Origin: Fragum whitleyi
Lineage: Eukaryota; Mollusca; Bivalvia; Cardiida; Cardiidae
NCBI GenBank assembly: GCA_948146395.1
Contig: OX411543.1
Coordinates: forward strand, 69,823,474-69,887,473
Reading direction: 5' to 3'
Length of the DNA stretch: 64,000 nucleotides
Shown here: piece after piece, positions 51,304 through 63,896 of the stretch
Layout of the letters: each line of letters opens with the position of its first letter
Position numbering within the stretch: the first letter of the stretch is position 1
Notes under the pieces: model-generated
The model's database searches: none
What the model saw: only the letters and a program-made list of their open reading frames with translations
Told to the model about the DNA's origin: nothing
Program-made: the position numbers and the translations under genes

Positions 51304-52833
51304 TTAATAGCTGCGTTCATCCCTATTCAAATAAAAGGTACAAGAAAGGTTGTACATGTAGAACACATGTCGAATCATTCTTAAAACCCGTCTCGAGACT
51401 GACTGTCGCTAGTTGAAAAGTTATGTAACACCGCGTTACCGTTTCTAATGACACAAGGTGTCTTGATGTGTCATTCGTCTGAACTCGGCCGATTCTGTAA
51501 CCTATATTTAAATCGGAGACGTCGGAGATCGCCCGAGTATTGCCGAATGTAAGTTCAAGAGGACATGACCTAAATAAACACGTATTTCCGGCTAATTACT
51601 ACAAGTTGCATCAGCGCAGGCTTGGGTCAAAAACATAGTATCTGTCTCTACGGTGTTTAGACACAAACTTTGTTTTTGCTTAAAACTCTCGACAAGCTTA
51701 CGCCGATCAAAAATTCCCTTGATAAACATTGCAAGATCATTTTGTGTTTTTCAAGGCGAATTTTCATTATCTTCACTTGATAAAGAATAATAGTACCATG
51801 CCATTCAAGAAATAAAGAGTGATTTTGCGAAGAAAAATATTGAAAGATACTAAATTGAATTTTAAGAGGCGCTACTTTATTTCAAATGTATTAACATCCA
51901 ACAGGATTTTCCTGACATGGTATATAACACTGGTGAACGACGTTCGTTCACCAAAAACAACGTTTTGGCTCTGAATAACTATGAAAAATGGTGAAACTAA
52001 CGGAGGCACAATGACAAATTGTTATTGACCAGCACCAGGCAAGAATCCTTTAGACAAGGGTAAGGCGTCATAATTGCCCTATTTCGTCTGTAGATAAATA
52101 AGATATCGTAACTTCAGCTTCAAGAAAAACTGAAGTTGAGGAATTTTGACCATCCCTCAATGATATAGTCAGTCATATTGGCGTTAAGGATTACTCTTTA
52201 TGGTAGAACATTTCGAGTCGAAATGGAAAGTTGTTCGTTACAATAAATTTCTATTTTTCAAACAGTACAACATAAGAAACAGGGCGATATATAACACAAA
52301 TTGGTAAAGGGGGGGGGGGGTAAAATTTTGTTAGGCAACTGTCGAAAGGTATAGGTTCAATTTTGATTGCATAAAAGGCCTTATGAGCTATTCATCCAAA
52401 ATTATATGCTTCTTTTCAAAAGAAACGTGGTTATTTAAAAAGAATGAAAAGGCAACGTTCGGAATATCAAATAGGCTTTACATTGCGTTCGTGTGTCTTC
52501 ACGAAAATAAAAGGTTTATTGTTACAAATCGGGCTAAATAATACATTTTATTGACAAAAAAGCTATAATTTAGCCAATATTATCTGATTAAATGTACATA
52601 TAAACCATTTAATGTTTCATCTTTGGATACAAGTCAGAGTAACCAAGAAATCGATCGCTTTAAACGCTTTAGAAATGATACAATCATGCAATCACAGACC
52701 ATAAATATACATGTATATTGAGAGTCGCTGATGCAAAGTGAGATATCATTGAAATGTTTGTAAACGTTTTTGCATCTAACCACAAGACAGGACCTACGTA
52801 GACTTTAATGGGAACCATACAATAAGGTGTATT
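51304..52833. other. No established gene
   Basis: 51330-51660 has higher GC but no long open frame; a G10 run is at 52310. Confidence 0.45.
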
Positions 52834-53817
52834 ATTGCATAAAATGTACGTTTTAGGGTCGTTATAGGCATACTTTAACGGACACGTGCCGTTATCGACC
52901 GGCTTTCTTTACTTAAATATCCTCTGATTGGGACTATATACGTTATCAGTTTCAATGTCTAACTTTCATTTAAAGTATAAATAAAGACGTTGATCTTATT
53001 TCCGCGTTAAATTTTGTGACGTCATTACTTTACCAAGCAACGTCAGTATAAACAAAAGATGCGGTGTAATGCATAATGTAATTTTCCGGCACTCGTGGGT
53101 TTGAGCTAGCTATAAAGCTTTTCTATGAATCATTTGTATCTATCTTTGAATAAATACTTTAAACTTTCTTTACATGCCATAATAGCCTCGATTCATGCAG
53201 AAACCCTCAAAATGCTTCAACGCCCGAATGCGGTAAACCATTGTTCGGTTCTCTGCAAATGTTAACACCTCAAAAACGTGAATTCACCATAAATCATTGC
53301 ATAAAATGTGCACTTTCTGGTCGTTATAGGCAAACGTAAACGGACAAAACCCGGGCTTCAACGGAAGAAAACGTGAATTAATAAGTAAATTCACGTGCCG
53401 TTAACGCCCGGCTTTTTTTACTTAAATATCCTCAGTCTGGGCCTATACACTGCATCTGTTTCTTTGTTAAACATTAATAAAGAGCATATTAAATAAAGAC
53501 CTTAATACTATTCCTGCATTAAATTTTGTGACGTCATTAAGCAACGTCATTTTAAACAAAAGTGACGTTGCAACGCATAACGCAATTTTCTGGCACATTA
53601 GTTGGTTTGGAGCTGGTTTTAAAGCGTTCCTTTGAATTATTTTGCAAATTTTGATTGAGTAAATACTATAGTCTTTATTTTTATGCAATAATAGCGTCAA
53701 TTCGCATTTTTTTCGGTCATTAGCATTTGCAGAGACCCTCAAACTGCTTTAACACCCGAGTGTGCATTTTTCGGGTTTCTAGAAATGTAAACGCCCTCAA
53801 AAACGTGAATTAATCCC
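52834..53817 (+). repeat. Tandem duplication, two units of 462 and about 522 bp
   Basis: ATTGCATAAAATGT starts both units (52834, 53296); shared blocks include TTACTTAAATATCCTC, AAATTTTGTGACGTCATTA and CCTCAAAAACGTGAATT. The second unit carries an extra 60 bp with an inverted GTGAATTAATAAGTAAATTC-type motif. Confidence 0.85.
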
Positions 53818-54675
53818 TTAGAAATGTTTAATTTTAGTTCGTACAGAAAACGAATCAAAATGGCGTACTAATAACAGCTTAAACCACAATTCTCTTGCTG
53901 CTTCCTCTGATCCCCGACAAGTTACACCTTGATTTAATATAGGGCAATTCATTGCGTTTGGTAAATGCTTCAAAAAAGGTTCTTTGACATTAAATACATA
54001 GTTTGATTAAGACAAAATGTCTTTCAATATTTTAAGTAAGCCAGAGGAGATGAAGCTCAGGCTTTTTTCCATAAAATAAAATCAGAATAAACGTTTCCTG
54101 ATCCAATATTTGAAATTGCGGTATTCGCCGTGCTGGACGAACGTTATTTTTACGTGTCTGACTTATCTTGTTCTACACATAAAGTAGTGAGTCAAGTAAA
54201 AGTGATGCTATAGGTTGGAGATAGTGTTTCCTGAAACGGCAAAATCATTTAAAATATCTTGTCTTATGAATCCTGCCTTAAAGCGACCTTTAGCAATATG
54301 ACGTTGTTCCTTCGTATATTTTACCATATTTCGTTTCAAATCTTTGCAAAGACGTTTGATTCCAAATGCGATTTAGTAGTGGCATTTTATTCACAGCAAA
54401 ATGAAGAACTTTCAGTACTATAATTATATTGTATCTGAAACTACACGTGCTGTGTGAATTTTGCGTAATTAGACGCTGACGTTGTTATGCAGAAACGTTA
54501 TCAAATATTTCATCGCAATATGAGTGAATTTCTTGCAATAATCACTGTTTACAAAACAGTCAACTGTCATCGAAGAACTTGTCTTAAATAAGAAAAAATC
54601 GATTTTTAATCGGTGTCAAAGAACTTTTTTGAAGAGTATATATTACAGTAAATCTATAGTAACGACATTTAAGTA
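53818..54675. repeat. Dispersed repeat R, copy 2
   Basis: Collinear with 37690-38631 over most of its length, e.g. GTGCTGGACGAACGTTATTT, GACGTTGTTCCTTCGTATAT. Confidence 0.75.
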
Positions 54676-55078
54676 ACCGCCCTCTGAAGCGTTTGCTGTA
54701 AAATGGGGTTACGTATACATGTTAGATTTTATTCGTAATAGTTTTGAACTTAATTTCCTTCTTCCCCAAATACCAAGGGTTATACCAGCCAGTGTGTGAC
54801 GTTTTTCAACTATGTCACATGTGCGCTAAGAAAAGTATCTGGTCAACACGTTAACCCTGAAGGTCTGACCAGAGTCTACACAATGCGCTGCGTAGATAGA
54901 CAATGTGTTAACTTTTCTTCAGGCAGCTGTAAATATGCTTGACAGCATTGTGTTGCTATCAATGCTGCTGATTGTTTGTGCATCTCGCGCACGTGAAATT
55001 GTGGATAATGTCAAACACATTAGTAAATGTTTTCTTTAAATGGACATGTCCTTGAAATTAAAACCCACGACACTTTCC
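54676..55078. repeat. Old MITE-like material
   Basis: 54800-55020 (GACCAGAGTCTACACAATGC, GCATCTCGCGCACGTG) resembles 31490-31680 in reverse order of detail and is probably a degraded element. No gene. Confidence 0.45.
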
Positions 55079-55091
55079 TTCTTTTGGACAT

Positions 55092-55378
55092 TGCCGCGGC
55101 AATAGCGCAGTTTGTAGCGCGCCGGACTTCTAATCCAGGGGTCTATATTCGCACGGGTTCGATCCCCGGCCGCGGCACTTATCCTTTCCGACTATTTGTC
55201 TTCCGCCAATGGGTAGATAATCGTAAACCTATGTGGAATAGCAACTGGACGCTAGGAAAGGGATTTGGTGGTAGTACTGGTGTGAGAAATACCAGGAATC
55301 AATCGTTAGGTGCTCCAGTCGTCGCGATATAACTGAGAGATTGTTGAAAGCGACGTAAAACCCCAATTCAAATTCAAA
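55092..55378 (+). mobile_element. SINE family S, copy 9, with target-site duplication
   Basis: Full length from GCCGCGGCAATAGCGCAG to GCGACGTAAAACCCC and an AATTC tail. A perfect 13-bp duplication TTCTTTTGGACAT flanks it (55079-55091 and 55379-55391). Its head is the same subtype as copy 2 at 9024 (GTCTATATTCGCACGGGTTC). Confidence 0.95.
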
Positions 55379-55435
55379 TTCTTTTGGACATACATATAAT
55401 TCATTTAGCTGTGGTATAGATTTGTTTGTAATAAG

Positions 55436-56670
55436 GTGACCCGTCACGCGAAAACGGACCGTCTGGGAGCTCCGTAAAATAGATGTTTTTCTTTTTTTAA
55501 CAAGAGCCATGTCGGACATGGCCATCCCCCGCCGAGAAAGCTTGATAGTAAACTGAAGCCTAATAGATTAAGGGTTCTACTTTAAGAAATTAAGCCCCTA
55601 CAAAATCTAAGTCTTTAAAATAACAAAGGGCAATAACTTCAAAATTATGAAAGCCAGTGTTATAGTTCTTGTGCACTGCACTCCTCTTCCATGAGATCTA
55701 TCCACCCATAAAGTTTCAAGTTGATAGCTATTATACTTTAGGAGATATGCTCTGGACAAAATCTAAGTCTTAAATATAACAAAGGGCAATATCTCCAAAA
55801 TTATACAAGCCAGAGTTGTAGTTCTTGTGCACTGCACTTCTCCTCCATGAGATCTATCCTCCTATAAAGTTTCACGTTGATAGATTTAAAACTTTAGGAG
55901 ATATGCTCCGGACAAATTCTAAGTCTTAAAAATAACAAAGGGCAATAACTCCAAAATTATGCAAGCAATGGTTAAAGTTCTTGTGCACTGCACTTCTTCT
56001 TTATGAGATCTACTTACCCATAAAGTTTCAAGTTGATAGCTATTATACTTTAGGAGATATGTTCGGGACAAAATCTAAGTCTTAAAAATAACAAAGGGCA
56101 ATAACTCCAAATTATGCAAGCAAGAGTTGTAGTTCTTGTGCACTGCACTTCTCCTCCATGAGATCTATCCACCCATAAAGTTTCAAGTTGATAGCTATTA
56201 TACTTTAGGAGATATGCTCCGGACAAAATCTAAGTCTTAAAAATAACAAAGGGCAATAACTCCAAAATTATGCAAGCAAAGCTTGTAGTTCTTGTCCACT
56301 GCATATTTCCTCCATGAGATCTATCCACCCATAAAGTTTCAAGTTGATAGTTATTATACTTTAGGAGAAATACTCCGGACAAGTTTAGTGACGGAAGGAC
56401 GGAATGACGGAATGACGGACGGAGAGCATTACTTTATCCCCTCGCCGAAAACGGCGGGGGATAAAAAGGAGATTTTTTCCAGAAGACACTAACCAGAAAT
56501 CGAATTTCGACAATAAAAATATTGAAAGGTAGAATAATCATTCAAGATTTAGAAAATGAGTCAGTAACGAAATGTGTCGATCCTGGTAAGTCTGTGCATA
56601 TCGTGCAGCATGAACAGGATCGGTACTTTTCGCACTTCCCAGATTGTCACCTTTCGAGTGATGGGTCACA
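55436..56670 (-). mobile_element. MITE family A copy split by element E4
   Basis: The left part (GTGACCCGTCACGCGAAAAC to 55491) and the right part (56468 to GATGGGTCACA at 56670) together make one reverse-oriented family A copy. E4 occupies the gap. Confidence 0.85.
55498..56467 (+). mobile_element. Hairpin-ended tandem-core element E4
   Basis: 5' end AACAAGAGCCATGTCGGACA (hairpin GCCATGTCGGACATGGC). Core of five to six units of about 155 bp (AACAAAGGGCAATAACTCC, CATGAGATCTATCCACCC, TTTCAAGTTGATAGCTATTA). 3' end GACGGAATGACGGACGG, then CCTCGCCGAAAACGGCGGGG and ATAAAAA. Confidence 0.88.
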
Positions 56671-57005
56671 TATTTTCAAACAAGTCCATGCCACATCTCA
56701 ATGAACTAAACTTATTTTCAAAAAGAGGGAAAGTGTAGTGGGTTTTAATTTCAAGGATATGTCCATTTAAAGAAAATGTTTACTTATCGCTTATATTAGC
56801 AAACTAAATCTTGATGGGATTAGCGGAGACTATCGGGTCGTGAGTTCGTGCTTGGTTGTTGAACTAACAATTACGATTCATCTATCGTTGATAGATATGT
56901 TGTGGATATGATAGGGGATAGTGTAGACGCCGATCTGGTAGCTAAACCTTTTTGTATTCATACAATTCAAAGGGCTATCACTGACAAAAACAAAAATATT
57001 GGATT

Positions 57006-57167
57006 TAAGGTAGTGGAACCGTAAGAGTTCCGGAGCATTTCGGAACCCATGGTCTTTCATAAGATTGACGGAGGTTTCACAATGAAATCATTAGGAATCC
57101 TCGATGAATTATGTTAATTTTCATTACTTCCGAAATGTTGCGGAACTCTAACGGGTCCAATAACTTA
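57006..57167. mobile_element. MITE family B, copy 4
   Basis: AAGGTAGTGGAACCGTAAGA and CTAACGGGTCCAATAACTT ends; interior GAGGTTTCACAATG. Confidence 0.8.
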
Positions 57168-58500
57168 ATCAACACGCTAAAGTTTAATTAACTGACACAC
57201 TTCGCAAAACTTTTTTCGTTGTGGTAGAATTTTTAAGGTAGGTGATCCTACCTCACCATATTCATAAATTTTCATATTCAAAATTTGAATGTACAAGCTT
57301 ATTGAAAATATCAAAAATTGACGTTATATTGTATGTTTGAATGCATGCTTCGGTTTCATTTTAAAAAAAGGCGCTAACGCTTTGCGAAATAACATGAAAA
57401 GGCAAATACAAAAAATTCAAGTTGTAATAAATTTTCGAGTAGGAAATGAAATATATACAGTTAAACTTCGGTAGCTTGAACACCTTGGGGACTTGATAAT
57501 TTGTTCGAGAGATCGGTTGTTCGACCAATCCAAAAAACTGCAAAGATACCAGAAGATGGGAATGCCCCACATCCGGTAATACATTGTATCCGAATATACG
57601 TATACTAATTCGGTTCTTCAATTTCACTTTTTCATTAACTTTTTGTAGTTTTTTTTGTACATGAATATATGTAATATATATGAATTTCAAATTACGGTTC
57701 GAATCAAGTCAAGTCGATTACAAGTCATACTGAAGTCATTAAACCTGGAATAAATCAACAAAAAATGTTCAAGAAGAACAGCCTCTTTATGCACAAAATC
57801 TTTTATTTGCTCAATGGTTGGGTCTTCCTTGAATTCGGCCTCTCATGACCACCCATCTCATGTATACATTGTACAACTCGGACTCTAGATAAATCCAGTG
57901 TCCATTCATTGCAAACATTGACTTATATCGAGATACATCGATTATCACTTGAGTTGCTGGGTATTTTAATATGATCTAACCAAAAGTAAATAATGCTACA
58001 CTTGGAAAACTGTGAACCACTTCAAAAATATGAATTTTTAAAAGACAACGCCAGGTCATGTGAATAAGAACACAACAGGCATCTGTCCTCCGTTCGCTCC
58101 CCTCTTCTTTGATTTGAACGTTGGTGAACAATCAAAACATTGTAACAACAGCTTGAATTAGCTGTAGATTCGATGTTATGATCATTCATCAACGATATTT
58201 TTCGAAAGAGTATTCATTATTATTACACACTTGCGTAATGGTAGTTACGCCCTTTATTGATATTACACACTTACGTAACAAGCGTTATGGTAGTTACGCC
58301 CTTGGTATGCGCCACAAGTCAATTGCAAGTGGAAAATCCGAGAATTGCCTAAATACCCATCGGGCTTAAAAAGGTAGCATTTGAATGGTCCGTGATGAGT
58401 CCATCAAACCACTCGGCAAATCCTGGACGGGTTGATGTTAGTCGAATATCGTTATTTTTAACACATTTAAGAGATCTTAAATCACCATTTTTACTTTTTT
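57168..58500. other. No established gene
   Basis: 57458-57540 looks like one end of a Tigger-style element (ACAGTTAAACTTCGG, CTTGGGGACTTGAT). 58219-58305 is a direct duplication of about 40-50 bp (ATTACACACTT and GTAGTTACGCCCTT twice). Confidence 0.45.
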
Positions 58501-58761
58501 GTGACCAGACACGCGAAAAGGGACCATCTGAGAACTGTGTAAAATTAATATTTGAAAAAAGAGATTGGTTCTAGTACAGGCCAACCAGAGGTCGCATAAC
58601 AAAAAATCTTTTACTGGAAGGCAAATTGGCCATTCTAGATTCAGAAAACAAGCACGGTGCAAAAAGTTTCGACCTAAGTCAGTTTGCGCAGGCCGCGCAG
58701 TCTGACTAGTGTCGACACTTTACGCACTTCCCAGTTGGTCTCTTTTCGCGTGACGGGGCAT
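58501..58761 (-). mobile_element. MITE family A, copy (reverse, near intact)
   Basis: GTGACCAGACACGCGAAAAG to CTTTTCGCGTGACGGGGCA; interior in reverse (GCCAACCAGAGGTCGCAT, CGCAGTCTGACTAGTGTCGA). Confidence 0.88.
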
Positions 58762-59711
58762 ACATGACTTGTCCAGAACGCTTAGATGGATCATCCGGAT
58801 ACCCCGATACCCCGGATACCCCGAAAACTAAATATCGAAAAGTGAGGTTTGATTCTGAGGAGGTGCTCTAAAGGTTGCATACGAAAATAACAAACAAAGG
58901 CATGTAAAATAATTGTTCTACATCCAAAAATCAACTAAAATCAAACATTTTCGATCAGCTTACTCAGGCAGGAGTGTTGATCGTTTTTCCACAAACAAGA
59001 TGGTTACTCACTTAAGCACCTTAAAACACTGTCAGTTTTAATTATTACTGAAAAAAGACGATATATTTGCTCTTTTGAGACGGTCGGGACTCTTGACAAT
59101 ACATCGATTGATTTTTTGTTGTTGCTGTTTTTTAAATGTTCTTCATTTTATAAACGATGGGATATTTGTCGATGTCAGTCTAAAAGTTGTATTATTAATT
59201 GAAAAATCATGTATCAGTTTGGAAGACGCGCTTGTGACTTCAAGTGCAATGTTATTTATAAACATGCGTGTATTATATGATATATAGTGCAATCGATTGA
59301 TCAAGATTTCAAAGATATTAATTGGATGATATCCCATTAACACTTAATTAAATCGAATTCAAAGCAGTGGTGAAAAGAGATTGGATTTTCTGATTACATA
59401 GATGGAATTTATTTTTGGTGTCAATGAAGTCGGATTTTCTATGTAAACGAGCTGTGCCGTTTTCAAGATTTAAAAGATGTCAACATTTCGCGAATGAATT
59501 CAAAGACTTTAAATGGATGAACTAGACAATAGTTTTCAGGTATGACTTATAACTAATTTTAAAAATATAATGTAATTGAGCATGCGCATGGCATTTCCAA
59601 CTATTTCCAGTGAGTGCTTTTTAAACCCTCTAATAAGCTTGTGCAGATACAGTTAGTCTGATCAGCGTATTTACTTTGCGCTCTATAGAGATTCAAAAGC
59701 CCTATATATAT
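58762..59711. other. No established gene
   Basis: Short tandem GATACCCCG units at 58796-58823. Otherwise AT-rich. Confidence 0.45.
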
Positions 59712-59880
59712 GTGACCCGTTACACGAATAGAGACCACCTGGGAACTGTTAAATGATAAATATTTGGAAAAGAGATTGGGTCAATCAGAGGTCAATCAGA
59801 AGTCGCAATTCAAAAATTCTTTCACTGGAAGGTAGATTGGTCATTCTAGATTCAGAAAATAAGCTAAGTACAAAAAGTTT
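59712..59880 (-). mobile_element. MITE family A, truncated copy
   Basis: GTGACCCGTTACACG end and interior to ATTCAGAAAATAAGC; the other end is absent. Confidence 0.8.
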
Positions 59881-61321
59881 ATTTGGAAAACATTTATTTT
59901 AAATTCATGAGCGAAATTGAATTGTAAATATCCAACTGTCGAAATACAGTCTGAGAAGCCAAATTTTCATCAAGACTAAACAAACCATTATTTGTGTTGA
60001 TGGTACTTGTATGTCCCAGATAGATTTTTCCAAAACCAGACTTGAGAAAAACTCGTTTTCAGAAAAGAAACGCCAAAAAAAGAATATTCTTTATCCTTAT
60101 CACGGGTTTTCATGACTTTTTAGATTTTGAAAAAAGGAACCAGAATTTGTTGTGTGTTTTTGATGTCATTTTCGTCTACGTTCTTAGGAATGTAGGAACC
60201 ACGTAGGAATGTTAGATTTGTTTGAATATCAGATTTGATTTCTGTTTGATTTTATAAAAAAAATGTACTTGTGAATTCTCAAGTTCTGTACTTTAATTTC
60301 TATTTGGGTTGAATTTCTGAAACGTGAATTTGATGCAGCAATTATCGGAGAAACCCCGAGTTGTTGATTTGGTGTCGTCGTCGTCGGTGTTGTCGTGCTT
60401 GCATTCGACGTCGAGACCATAGCTATTTTTTCGATATATCTGACATTTGTAAGGGTATTCACTTGAAACTCGGCATTCAATTTAGGTCCCTGTCGAAGGT
60501 ACATCCTACACCATCAAGAAGAATACGTTAAAATGGATTTGGTTCGGATTTTGTCCCTTTCCCGACATAGATTTGTATTCAAAATTCAACACTCAACACT
60601 CATCAAGCGTAAGCATCCACATGCGCTACTCTTGTAAAAACTTTTAATTTAATATTGAAATGCTTAATGTCGTAAGGGGTTTAATTTAAAATCTTTTATC
60701 AAGTTAACGAGTCTTTAATTACTATCAGTCCAAATCACTTTGACAGTTCTATATAATGGTACTATTGTATGGCTTGTATCGAACTTTGAGATAAAGTGTG
60801 ACTAAGGCCAAATATTTGATTGAAATAGTGAATGATATACATCTAACCTCTATTTAGGACCTTTTCATTACAACAAAGGGGGTTATTTTGTTATAAATAG
60901 TCCGAATTGTTGTCCAAACCAGGGTCACTTTGTAATATATATATACATGAATAAAACTCTGAATAACGTAATGTAATTTGAAAGGGGCCATCAAGTATTG
61001 CCACAAGAGTCCAACATTTGTCAGTCTGCGCAGACTAACAATCATCGATACCATTCGGTTTTGACAGATTTTATAAACCTTGTATTCATTCTACCTCAGT
61101 TTATTTTAAACCTAACACCTATTCTAAATCGATTTTCTTAAGAAGCAACGTGGCAACAGTTTGTGATAGAATAATTTCTTAGTCGTCGTAGTCGTCGTCT
61201 CGCTTTGACATTTTGTGACATGTCTGTTACTACAACAGACATTTACTTGAAACCTTGAAGAAATTTTCACTATTAAACGGTAAACCCTAATAATTAAGGG
61301 GAGTGGGGTATTCTAAATACA
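59881..61321. other. No established gene
   Basis: A minus-strand open frame (60504-60229) with a Thr-rich stretch comes mostly from a GTC/GTT run near 60370; not accepted as a gene. Confidence 0.4.
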
Positions 61322-62060
61322 TTTTCAGCTCGCCCGGGACAAAAGTCTCGGAAAAGCTATTGTGATACGTCGGCGTCAGCGTCGGTGTCGGCGTCCGCAT
61401 TAGGTTAAAGTTTGTCGTTGTTGTTTTTTTATTATTTACTATCAATAGTTATTCTAGAGGCTTTATATTTTACAGAAACCCTAATTAGGGTATAAACTTT
61501 TATTTGAGACCAACACCCATGTCCAAATGACCTTGACCCTTTTTAAAAAAGCTTTAACTAGAATTCATAACCAAAAACTAAAACAAAAGACTTTAACCTT
61601 CCCAATTTTCACGATGCTTTTACCTTGGGACAGCATTACTTAATATACACACTCACCAGGTAATAGGCTTTCCCCAGAGACCAAAGTCCTTGAAAACTTG
61701 ACCTTTACCATGACCTTTGATGGACTAATAAAATTTTTTTACCGAAAATCTTTAACCAAAAAACTTTTACTTTGCTTACATTTTCTAAATGCCTTTACAT
61801 CATTACTTCATATTCACATTCACCAGGTGCTAGGATTTCAACAGAGATCAAGCTCCTTGATATTTTGACCCTGACCCTTTATTGACTTCTTAGTGCTTAT
61901 ACCTATGGCCATTAACCTAAATATCATTACTCCACATTTGAGATAGGCTTTCGCCCCTTGACTTTGTGTCCTTGTCTTTGACTTTTAACATATTGCATTT
62001 ATTCTATGAAAAACGCGTCGAATGTTTTAAAACATTTCGAAATGGTCCAAGACAATCGAC
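61322..62060 (-). mobile_element. Hairpin-ended tandem-core element E5 (reverse, partial)
   Basis: Begins TTTCAGCTCGCCCGGGACAA with GTCTCGGAAAAGCTATTGTG, then GTCGGCGTCAGCGTCGG-type triplets, as at the ends of E1-E4. Two to three diverged units follow (GACCTTTACCATGACC, TATTCACATTCACCAGGT). The far end is not seen. Confidence 0.65.
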
Positions 62061-62099
62061 ATGTCATTGAAATTTAGCAAATTATCCCCCGGGTTTTTT

Positions 62100-62141
62100 T
62101 GTGTGTGTGTGTGTGTGCTGTTGTTGTTGTTGTTGTTGTTT
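62100..62141. repeat. (GT)n then (TTG)n microsatellite
   Basis: GTGTGTGTGTG followed by GTTGTTGTTGTTG. Confidence 0.95.
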
Positions 62142-62809
62142 TGTTGTTATTTATTTGGCTAGTTTTTATTTTAAAGCGTCTGATATGTACTTAAAGATAC
62201 GCAAATTGGAAAAAAAACGTCGTTGTTTCAAAAGAGGGGGAGGGGTTAGATAATCACAAGTTCGTCCAATTTGGCCGAATAGACGATATTGTATTATCTC
62301 TCGTGATTTTCATTCACACACTCATACAATTCCATTCCGAAATATTTCTTAAATCATTTACCATGTCAGTTAAATGGTGATATTAACTGTACAAAGAAAC
62401 TTAAATTTGGACAAATTAGTCTTGCGATTAACAGGATTCTACTGTTAAACATGTTTCATCGATTGACCTTTGTCAACGGTAGTCTTACGAAAGAAAACAA
62501 TATTTACTCAATGTTAATTATACAAAACCCTGATCTTTCCTCGTTCGTATCATTAGACCATTACACAGGCTATCAGTATATGCAGCAAAGTTCTATATTC
62601 ATTGAAACATTTACTGTTTCTAACGGGAAGGAAAAATACCCGACCATTTCAACTCTGGATTCTTGAAACTAGTAAACTCTTCTCAGTTCGAACCTTAAAA
62701 TGTGTAATGTGAAATAAAAACTTCTTTATGTGTGAAAGGTGGGTTTAAAGAACCTTTAAAGAAATTAAATAGTCTAATATTTGCTCACTGTTTATTTTCT
62801 TATTTGCAG

Positions 62810-62858
62810 ACGGGTTTTCCAGATCATGTGATCAGAATTCCGGTCGCCACCAACTATG
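62810..62858 (+). CDS. Orphan small exon-like segment, unidentified
   Basis: A 49-bp segment has a strong acceptor (long T-rich tract, TTATTTGCAG) and a perfect GTAAGT donor. Two frames are open: TGFPDHVIRIPVATNY and GFSRSCDQNSGRHQL. It may belong to a gene continuing past the right edge, but it is too short to identify. Confidence 0.3.
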
Positions 62859-62879
62859 GTAAGTAAGTTGATACAAGTA

Positions 62880-63330
62880 TGTTCTGTCAGGCGATAACGG
62901 ACCTTATCGGTAGTGCAGAAATGTCGACCCTAGCCAGACTGCATGGACCGTGTGCATTATTCTACCTTTCCGAATAAAACAGTTGAAATTTGACCTCCGA
63001 TTGACCTCTTCTGATACCATTATCTTTCACAAATGTGACCCGTCACGCCAAAAGGGACCATCTGGGTAGTGCGTAAAGTGTCGACTCTAGTCAGACTGCG
63101 CGGAGTGCGCAGACTGACTTGGGTCGATACTTTTTAGACTGTGCCTATTTTCTGAATCTGGAATGTTCAATCTACCTTCCAGTGAAAGAATTTTTGAAAT
63201 GCAACTTCTGGTTGACCTATGCTGGATCAAATCTCCTTTTCAATGATCCATTTTACAGAAATCCTGAATGGTCCCTATTCGCGTGACGGGACACAGCGGA
63301 GTTTCCAGATTGGGATTTTACGTGATGTAT
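62880..63330 (+). mobile_element. Old MITE family A copy interrupted by a younger one
   Basis: 62880-63034 is a degraded family A left part (GTCGACCCTAGCCAGACTGC, CCTCCGATTGACCTC). The matching right end resumes at about 63295 (GGAGTTTCCAGATTGGG, TTACGTGATG). The younger copy lies between. Confidence 0.8.
63035..63294 (+). mobile_element. MITE family A, near-intact copy nested in an older copy
   Basis: GTGACCCGTCACGCCAAAAG to CGCGTGACGGGACAC with the standard interior. Less diverged than the copy it interrupts. Confidence 0.88.
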
Positions 63331-63438
63331 ATGCTCCATAGCGCTGAAAAGGGCTCTCTACAAAACGTATCGAAGCTGGGAAGTAGACTTTTCGGACTGC
63401 ACAGTTTGACAATATATACGAATTTAAACAATTAGTTG

Positions 63439-63640
63439 ATGTGTGTGTATTTCCGTTTATTTACTGCTGAGATTCGCCATCGTTCTTTAACGTGCTCGGT
63501 GTAAAGCACCGTCTCAGGTTTAACGTCTCATCCGAAAGACATTTAGTTTGTTGGTGGGTCAGCCCGGGTTTGAACCCACACCGTCGAACTTCAATGGTTT
63601 TGAAGTCTGATGCTCTACCAACTGAGCTAATCGGGCAGAC
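63439..63640 (-). mobile_element. tRNA-derived SINE, family T, copy 2, with target-site duplication
   Basis: On the minus strand: GCCCGATTAGCTCAGTTGG (A box), GACTTCAAAACCATTGAAG, GGGTTCAAACCCG (B box), then the family T body. A 10-bp duplication CAATTAGTTG flanks it (63429-63438 and 63641-63650). Confidence 0.9.
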
Positions 63641-63684
63641 CAATTAGTTGGTGAATCCAGAAAAATCATTTAAACTTCCTAAAT

Positions 63685-63896
63685 GTGACTCGTCTTGCAA
63701 AAAGGGTCACTTTAGGACCCCGCAAAATCAAACTCAAAAAAGAAAGATCGGTTCAGGTGGAGATCAACCTTTTCAAAGTTATGTGTCAGGAATAGAATAG
63801 TGAACTTAGATTCAGGAAACAACAATCAGCGCAGTCTGACTTAGGGCCACACTAAACTTACTACCAAGATGGTCTGTTTACCCCTGACGGGTTACA
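63685..63896 (-). mobile_element. MITE family A, diverged reverse copy
   Basis: GTGACTCGTCTTGCAAAAAG end, AGCGCAGTCTGACTTAGG interior, and CCCCTGACGGGTTACA end. Confidence 0.75.

Noticed and set aside
60229..60504. Minus-strand frame with a mucin-like Thr-rich stretch
   Set aside because: The Thr run comes from a GTC/GTT simple repeat and the rest matches nothing recognised; splice support is weak.
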